Source: Solirubrobacterales bacterium
GTDB taxonomy: Bacteria > Actinomycetota > Thermoleophilia > Solirubrobacterales > 70-9
DNA: 42,571 bases
Reading direction: 5' to 3'
NCBI GenBank assembly: GCA_025964255.1
Contig: JAOPZF010000264.1
Span: 1 to 42,571 of the forward strand
Notes under the pieces: generated by a model
Databases searched by the model: none
The model's input: only the letters and a program-made list of their open reading frames with translations
Told to the model about the DNA's origin: nothing
In this document: positions 38,074 to 42,571 of the stretch, in pieces
Layout: each line of letters opens with the position of its first letter
Position numbering within the stretch: position 1 is the first letter of the stretch
Made by a program: the position numbers and the translations under genes

Positions 38074-40342
38074 GTGGATCGCGAGCAGGCGATGCTCGCC
38101 GCGTCGCCGGGAGCGCCGGCCGTGGGGCGCGGGCCGGTCACCGACGAGGCTTTCACCAGCCACGAATACGAGCACCCGGCCGCGGGATGGGGCGCGGCGC
38201 GGAGCGTGGCGAAAGTGCTCGAGCGGGCGGGCGAACCGCTCGAGGGCATGCGCGCGCTGCTGACCATGAACCAGGAGGGACGGCGGCAAGCACGTCACCT
38301 GGGAATTGGCGCCCGAGCGCGTGGACGGCGAGTTCTTCGCCGCGCACACAGTCGCCGAGCTCGACGGCTGGACCGACTACGACCTGGAGGCCGCCGGGCG
38401 GCTCGCCGAGCCACTGAGCTACGACGAGGCGACCGACACCTACCGGCCGATCCCCTGGGCGGACGCGTTCGCCCTCGTCGGCGACACCCTGAGAGGGCTC
38501 GCCGGCCCGGACGAAGCTTGCTTCTACACCTCGGGCCGGCTCAGTAACGAGGCGACCTTCCTCTACCAGCTCTGGGTGCGCGAGTTCGGCACCAACAACC
38601 TCCCCGACTGCTCGAACATGTGCCACGAGGCGAGCGGGCGGGCGCTCACCGCGGCGATCGGCACCGGCAAGGGCACCGTCACCCTGGAGGACTGGGAGGT
38701 GGCCGACGCGATCATCCTGCTCGGCGACAACGCCGCGACGAACGCCCCGCGGATGCTGACCTGGCTGGCCGAGGCCGACCGACGGGGAGCGGCGCTGATC
38801 CACGTCAACCCGCTGATCGAGGCCGCCTCGCGGCGCACGATCGTGCCCCATGAGTTCGTCGACATGGCGACGTTCCACACCACCTCGACGGGCACCTTGA
38901 ACGCCCAGGTGAGGATCGGCGGCGACTTCGCCCTGCTGCGGGGCGTCGCCAAGGGCGTGCTGGAGAAGGAGCGATCAGAATCCGTGGCGATCGACCGCGA
39001 CTTCCTCGACGCGAAGACCGAGGGCTTCGACGAGTACAAGGCCCTCTGCGAGTCGACCCCGTGGGCCGACCTCGTCCGCGACTCCGGGGTTCCGGAGGAG
39101 ACGATCCGCCGGATCGCCGACATCTACGTGTCATCGGAGCGGCTGATCATCGCCTGGTGCCTCGGCATCACCCAACACGAGCACGGCGTCGAGACGATCC
39201 GGGAGATCGTCAACCTGCTGCTCTTGGGCGGTCACATCGGACGCGAAGGCGCCGGCCCCTGCCCGGTCCGTGGGCACAGCAACGTCCAGGGGAACCGGAC
39301 CTGTGGCATCAACAACCGACCCGACCAGGCCTTCCTCGACCGGCTCGCCGCCGCCTGCGGGATCGACCCGCCGCGCGAGCACGGGCTGGGCACCGTGGGG
39401 ACGATCAACGCGATGCACCGCGGCGACGTCAAGGCCTTCGTCAGCCTCGGCGGCAACTTCGCGCTCGCCGCGCCCGACACCCCTTACACCTACGAGGCGC
39501 TGCGCAATTGCGAGCTGACCGTGCAGGTCAGTACCAAACTCAACCGCAGCCACATCGTGCACGGCAAGCGGGCGCTGATCCTGCCCTGCCTGGGGCGCTC
39601 GGAGATCGACGTCCAGGCGGGCGGAGAGCAGGGGATCACGGTCGAGGACTCGATGGCGATGGTGCACATCTCCCGCGGGATGAAGAAACCGCACTCCGAC
39701 GAGCTGCGTTCGGAGTGTTCGATCCTCGCCGGGATGGCGACGGCCACGCTGCCGGAAAGCAAGACGCCGTGGCAGTCCTACGTCGACGACTACGACCGCA
39801 TCCGCGACAAGATGGAAGAGGCGCTCGACGGCTTCGAGGACTTCAACGAACGCGCCCGGCACCCGCATGGCTTCCGCCTCGCCCAGCCGGCCCGGGAACG
39901 GATCTTCCTGACGCCGTCGGGCCGAGCCGAGTTCTCCCAAGCGCCCCTGCCCGACGATGTCGATCCGGGCGAGGGCCGCCTCACTCTCGGGACGGTGCGC
40001 TCGCACGACCAGTTCAACACGACGATCTACAGCAACGACGACCGCTACCGCGGCCTCAAGGGCCTGCGGACGGTGCTCTTCATGAACGACGAGGACATGC
40101 GCGAACGCGGGCTCGACGAAGGTGGCCTCATCGACATCACCAGCGTCAGCAAGGACGGGAGCAGGCGCAGCGCATACGGCTACCGAGCGGTGTCCCACGA
40201 CATTCCCCGCGGTTGCACGATCGGCTACATGCCGGAGCTCAACGTGCTGTGCGGGATCGCCGACTACAGCACCGAGAGCGAGCAGCCCGTCACCAAGCAC
40301 CTTGTCGTCGAGGTGACGGGTCAAGGCGTGGCGGCGAAGTAG
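38074..40342 (+). pseudogene. FdhF/YdeP family molybdopterin oxidoreductase, broken by a deletion-frameshift
   Basis: The N-terminal part is read from GTG 38074 to about 38280 (GWGAARSVAKVLERAG, then MRALLTMNQEG). The rest is read in another frame from about 38282 (GGKHVTWELAPERV) to the stop at 40342. The roughly 20 residues expected between them, which carry the family CPGCAW cysteine motif, are missing. The long remainder is well conserved: FYTSGRLSNEA, NLPDCSNMCHEASG, GITQHEHGVE, RGHSNVQGNRT, NRSHIVHGK and SHDQFNTTIY. If translated from TTG 38306 or GTG 38320, the product would lack the N-terminal domain. Either a real pseudogene or an assembly error in a GC-rich spot. The 3' end overlaps the convergent MFS gene by 53 nt. 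Confidence 0.8.
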
Positions 40343-41531
40343 CTTTTCGCGAGGGGATCAGCGTCGCCAGGGCCACCGCGGCGATCGCGGCGACGACGAC
40401 GCTGAAGGCGATCCCGGCGGTCCGCAGGCCGAGGCCGGTCTCGGCGATGCCCTCGCCGATCACCGGTATCGAGATCCCCAGGTACATGACGATGAAGAAG
40501 CTCGAGGCGACGGCGCTGCGGCGCTCGGCGGGCGCCTTCGAGTTGACCGCGTCGAGGCCCGCGTGGAAGCTGAACCCCTGTCCGAGCCCGGCGACGATCG
40601 CGGCGGCGATGACGAGCGCCAGTGACTCGACGGCGAGGCTCGCGGCGAGCAGTCCCATCCCCGCGATCAGCAGGGCACAGCCGATCTGCAGGGCCCGGGG
40701 ACCGATCCGCCTGGAGAGGGCAACCTGGCCGAGGGTCGATGCCCCGAACACCGCGAAGACGATCGCCCCCGAGAGGGCGTGGCTCGGCTCGTGAAGCAGC
40801 TCGCCGAGGAACGAGGGCGCGACGGCGGCGAAGAGGCCGAGGACGGCGAAGCCGGCGAACCCGGCGGTGGCCGCGGGCACGAACGTCGGCCGCACCTCCG
40901 GTGGCACTTCGGGGAGCCGGAAACGGAAGCCGGTGCGGTTGCCCGCCGGGACGGTCTCCGGGGTCGCCCAGACGGCGAGCGCCGCGACGAGCACGAACCC
41001 GAGGACGATCCAGAACGGCAACCGCAGCGGCAGCGGCGCGAACTGGGCGAGCAACCCGGCCAGTAGCGGGCCGATGGCGAGGCCGCCCATGTTGAAGGCG
41101 GTCGCCACCAGGGTCGGCTGGGGGCCGCGCTTGCTCGGCGCGAGCTCGACCAGCGTCGCGGTCGCGGTGCCGGTGAAAATGCCTGCCGAGAAGCCCGAGA
41201 GCACCCGACCGACGAAGAGCAGCGGCAGGTCGTGGGCGAGCAGGAAGGCGACTGCCGATAGCGCGGCGCAGGCAAGTCCCGCGAGCAACAGGGGCCGCCG
41301 GCCGAGATCGTCGGAGGCATGGCCGACGACGACGAGCGTGAACAGGACGCCGACCGCGTAGGCGGCGAACAGCAGCGTCAGCATCAGGGCGGAGAAGCCC
41401 AGCTCCCCCTGATAGATCACGTAAAGCGGCGTGGGAAGGGTCGTCCCGAGCATCGTCACCGACAGCGCCAAAGCGACCAGCCAGAAGGCCAGGCGCGGCG
41501 ACGCGGTTCTGCTCAGTCGTATGCGGTCCAT
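40290..41531 (-). CDS. MFS transporter
   Basis: Inner-membrane major facilitator of 413 residues with about 12 hydrophobic helices. The motif A region between helices 2 and 3 reads GHASDDLGRRPLL near 70-82, followed by FVGRVLSGFSAGIFTGTATATLVEL, typical of drug/sugar efflux proton antiporters. A central loop of about 25 residues precedes helix 7. The basic C-terminal tail overlaps the 3' end of the molybdoenzyme gene. The substrate is unknown. A direct repeat in the promoter region (41553-41575) could bind a local regulator. Confidence 0.88.
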   Translation of the reverse strand: MDRIRLSRTASPRLAFWLVALALSVTMLGTTLPTPLYVIYQGELGFSALMLTLLFAAYAVGVLFTLVVVGHASDDLGRRPLLLAGLACAALSAVAFLLAHDLPLLFVGRVLSGFSAGIFTGTATATLVELAPSKRGPQPTLVATAFNMGGLAIGPLLAGLLAQFAPLPLRLPFWIVLGFVLVAALAVWATPETVPAGNRTGFRFRLPEVPPEVRPTFVPAATAGFAGFAVLGLFAAVAPSFLGELLHEPSHALSGAIVFAVFGASTLGQVALSRRIGPRALQIGCALLIAGMGLLAASLAVESLALVIAAAIVAGLGQGFSFHAGLDAVNSKAPAERRSAVASSFFIVMYLGISIPVIGEGIAETGLGLRTAGIAFSVVVAAIAAVALATLIPSRKATSPPRLDPSPRRQGAW

Positions 41532-41552
41532 CCCGGTTCCTTCTGGTCGCTG

Positions 41553-41575
41553 AAATTCGCAATGTCAAATTCGCA
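41553..41575. repeat. Direct repeat AAATTCGCA upstream of the MFS gene
   Basis: Two exact 9-bp copies (41553-41561 and 41567-41575) spaced 14 nt start to start, 22-44 nt upstream of the MFS start codon. The stretch is unusually AT-rich for this window. A possible promoter or regulator-binding site; unproven. Confidence 0.4.
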
Positions 41576-41738
41576 GGGCCACGGACCCGTGCCATCACGG
41601 CCAGCTTCAGAACCGGCTGGGGGTTAACCCGAAAGGTCGATCGACCCGCTCCCCACTCTCTGACCGCGTCCACGTTTGATTTGGCGTGGGATCGTGGGAG
41701 GGTAGGCCGGAGATCCATCACGAAGGAAGGAGCAGGAC

Positions 41739-42206
41739 ATGGCAACTCTCCACTTCGAGGCGACCACCACGGCGACGCCCGAGCAGTTCGTCGCAGCGCT
41801 GACCGACTTCGGCCCAGGCCGGTCGAAGATCTTCGAAAACAGCGCCGACGACGACCTGAAAGTGCACAGCCAGGGGCCGACCGAGGCCGACGTCACCGAA
41901 GGCTCGAGCGGTATCTGGGAGCGCCTCCACTACGACTGGTCGGATCCGGAGCGCGTCGTCCTCACCACCACCGATTCGAACACCTGGGGCGGCAACTCGG
42001 GTCACACCTACGCGCTCACCCGACTACCGGACGGCAAGACCAAAGTCGACTACACCGTCGTCCGTGACGGGAAGACCTTCAAAGGAAAGGTCCTCGGCGT
42101 CGTCATCGACACGGTCGGCAAGGGCAGGCTCAAAAAGGCGTTCGACGGCTCGGTGAAAGCGATCGAGGCGCGGGGCGAGGCGGCCGGCACGGCCGGAGCG
42201 GTCTGA
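41739..42206 (+). CDS. SRPBCC family protein (polyketide cyclase/START-like)
   Basis: A 155-residue protein starting MATLHFEATTTATPEQFVAALTDF, the strand and helix that open SRPBCC hydrophobic-pocket proteins. Later strands SGIWERLHYDWSDPERVVLTTTDS and TKVDYTVVRDGKTFKGKV and a C-terminal helix (KKAFDGSVKAIEAR) complete the fold. The ligand is unknown. ATG 41739 is preceded by AAGGAG about 8 nt away, a good ribosome-binding site. It is followed 2 nt later by the VOC gene, so the two are probably cotranscribed. Confidence 0.82.
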   Translation: MATLHFEATTTATPEQFVAALTDFGPGRSKIFENSADDDLKVHSQGPTEADVTEGSSGIWERLHYDWSDPERVVLTTTDSNTWGGNSGHTYALTRLPDGKTKVDYTVVRDGKTFKGKVLGVVIDTVGKGRLKKAFDGSVKAIEARGEAAGTAGAV

Positions 42207-42208
42207 CC

Positions 42209-42571
42209 ATGAGACCGGCGACGGTCGAGATGGGGATCGAGGTCGTCACCATCCCGGTCGCCGACGTCGACCGGGCGAAGGGCTTCTACGAAGGCCTCGG
42301 CTGGCGCCTCGACGCCGACATCCACCTGAGTGAGGAGATCCGGGCGGTGCAGTTCACCCCGCTCCACTCGGGCTGCTCGGTCGCCTTCGGCAATGGCCTG
42401 ACTACCGCCGAGCCGGGCTCGGCGCAGCGGCTCGAGCTCGTCGTCGCCGACATCGAGGCGGCTCGCGCCGACATGATCGAGCGCGGCGTCGAGATCAGCG
42501 ACCTCTTCCATCTCGGCCCGTCCGGCTTCGAGCCCGGGCCCGATCCGGAACGCGCCTCCTACCGAACGTTG
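42209..42571 (+). CDS. VOC family protein (glyoxalase/dioxygenase-like), 3' end outside window
   Basis: A partial protein, 121 codons up to the window edge. EVVTIPVADVDRAKGFYEGLGWRLD near 11-35 is the classic first beta-alpha-beta unit of the vicinal-oxygen-chelate fold. VQFTPLHSGCSVAFGNGL and LELVVADIEAARADMIERGVE follow in the expected order. The typical metal ligand His of glyoxalase I at the first strand is not present, so function is open. It starts at ATG 42209, 2 nt after the SRPBCC stop. Confidence 0.85.
   Translation, partial: MRPATVEMGIEVVTIPVADVDRAKGFYEGLGWRLDADIHLSEEIRAVQFTPLHSGCSVAFGNGLTTAEPGSAQRLELVVADIEAARADMIERGVEISDLFHLGPSGFEPGPDPERASYRTL

Noticed and set aside
1-42571. rRNA, tRNA, CRISPR arrays, transposases and FMN/TPP riboswitches
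   Set aside because: I looked for tRNA-like and rRNA-like stretches, regular spaced repeats, transposase motifs and riboswitch-like leaders (especially before ribBA and the E1 genes) and saw none. A dedicated search was not possible.

Overview
The window is a high-GC actinobacterial-type chromosome segment. A member of Thermoleophilia/Solirubrobacterales is my best guess from gene style and composition, not a proven assignment. No rRNA, tRNA, CRISPR array or transposase was seen.

Layout. Positions 1-868 hold the 3' end of pdxH and a GrpB-family gene. Positions 948-32782 form one large catabolic region of at least seven transcription units: SDR and HMG-CoA lyase (+); acyl-CoA dehydrogenase, thiolase, hydroxyacyl-CoA dehydrogenase, a two-subunit CoA transferase and a CaiB-type CoA transferase (-); two crotonase-fold genes, 2-oxoacid dehydrogenase E1 alpha/beta and a split E2 (+); a Liv-type ABC importer (-); two SDRs and an unknown (+); a TetR regulator (-); a six-gene operon of RibBA, flavin reductase, LLM monooxygenase, SMP-30 lactonase, second LLM monooxygenase and acyl-CoA ligase (-); and acyl-CoA dehydrogenase with a crotonase (-), divergent from a third LLM gene (+).

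What ties the region together is an 18-bp imperfect palindrome, consensus GTCAACGTTGAYGCTGAC. It occurs eight times, at the head of every transcription unit from 948 to 31919 and across the start of the TetR gene itself. I infer that this TetR protein represses the whole set. A plausible pathway is Liv uptake, CoA activation by ligase or CoA transfer, flavin-dependent (possibly Baeyer-Villiger type) oxygenation with FMN supplied by RibBA and the reductase, lactone opening by the SMP-30 protein, then beta-oxidation and HMG-CoA cleavage to acetyl-CoA units. The substrate is unknown; an alicyclic or branched (terpenoid- or steroid-like) acid would fit.

Positions 32813-42571 look unrelated: a RelE/ParE-type toxin-antitoxin pair, decayed gene pieces including a probable VapBC remnant, a receiver-like/thioredoxin-reductase-like fusion, a winged-helix methyltransferase, a secreted beta-lactamase-like protein, a YdeP/FdhF-type molybdoenzyme broken by a deletion-frameshift, an MFS exporter, an SRPBCC protein and a partial VOC protein.

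Structural oddities: a two-hairpin repeat of about 110-140 bp present twice (14231-14334 and, inverted, 22247-22350), each time between convergent genes; two palindromes inserted in frame inside a crotonase gene; an E2 split into separate lipoyl and catalytic genes; and a substrate-binding protein gene with a strong GAA bias unlike its neighbours.
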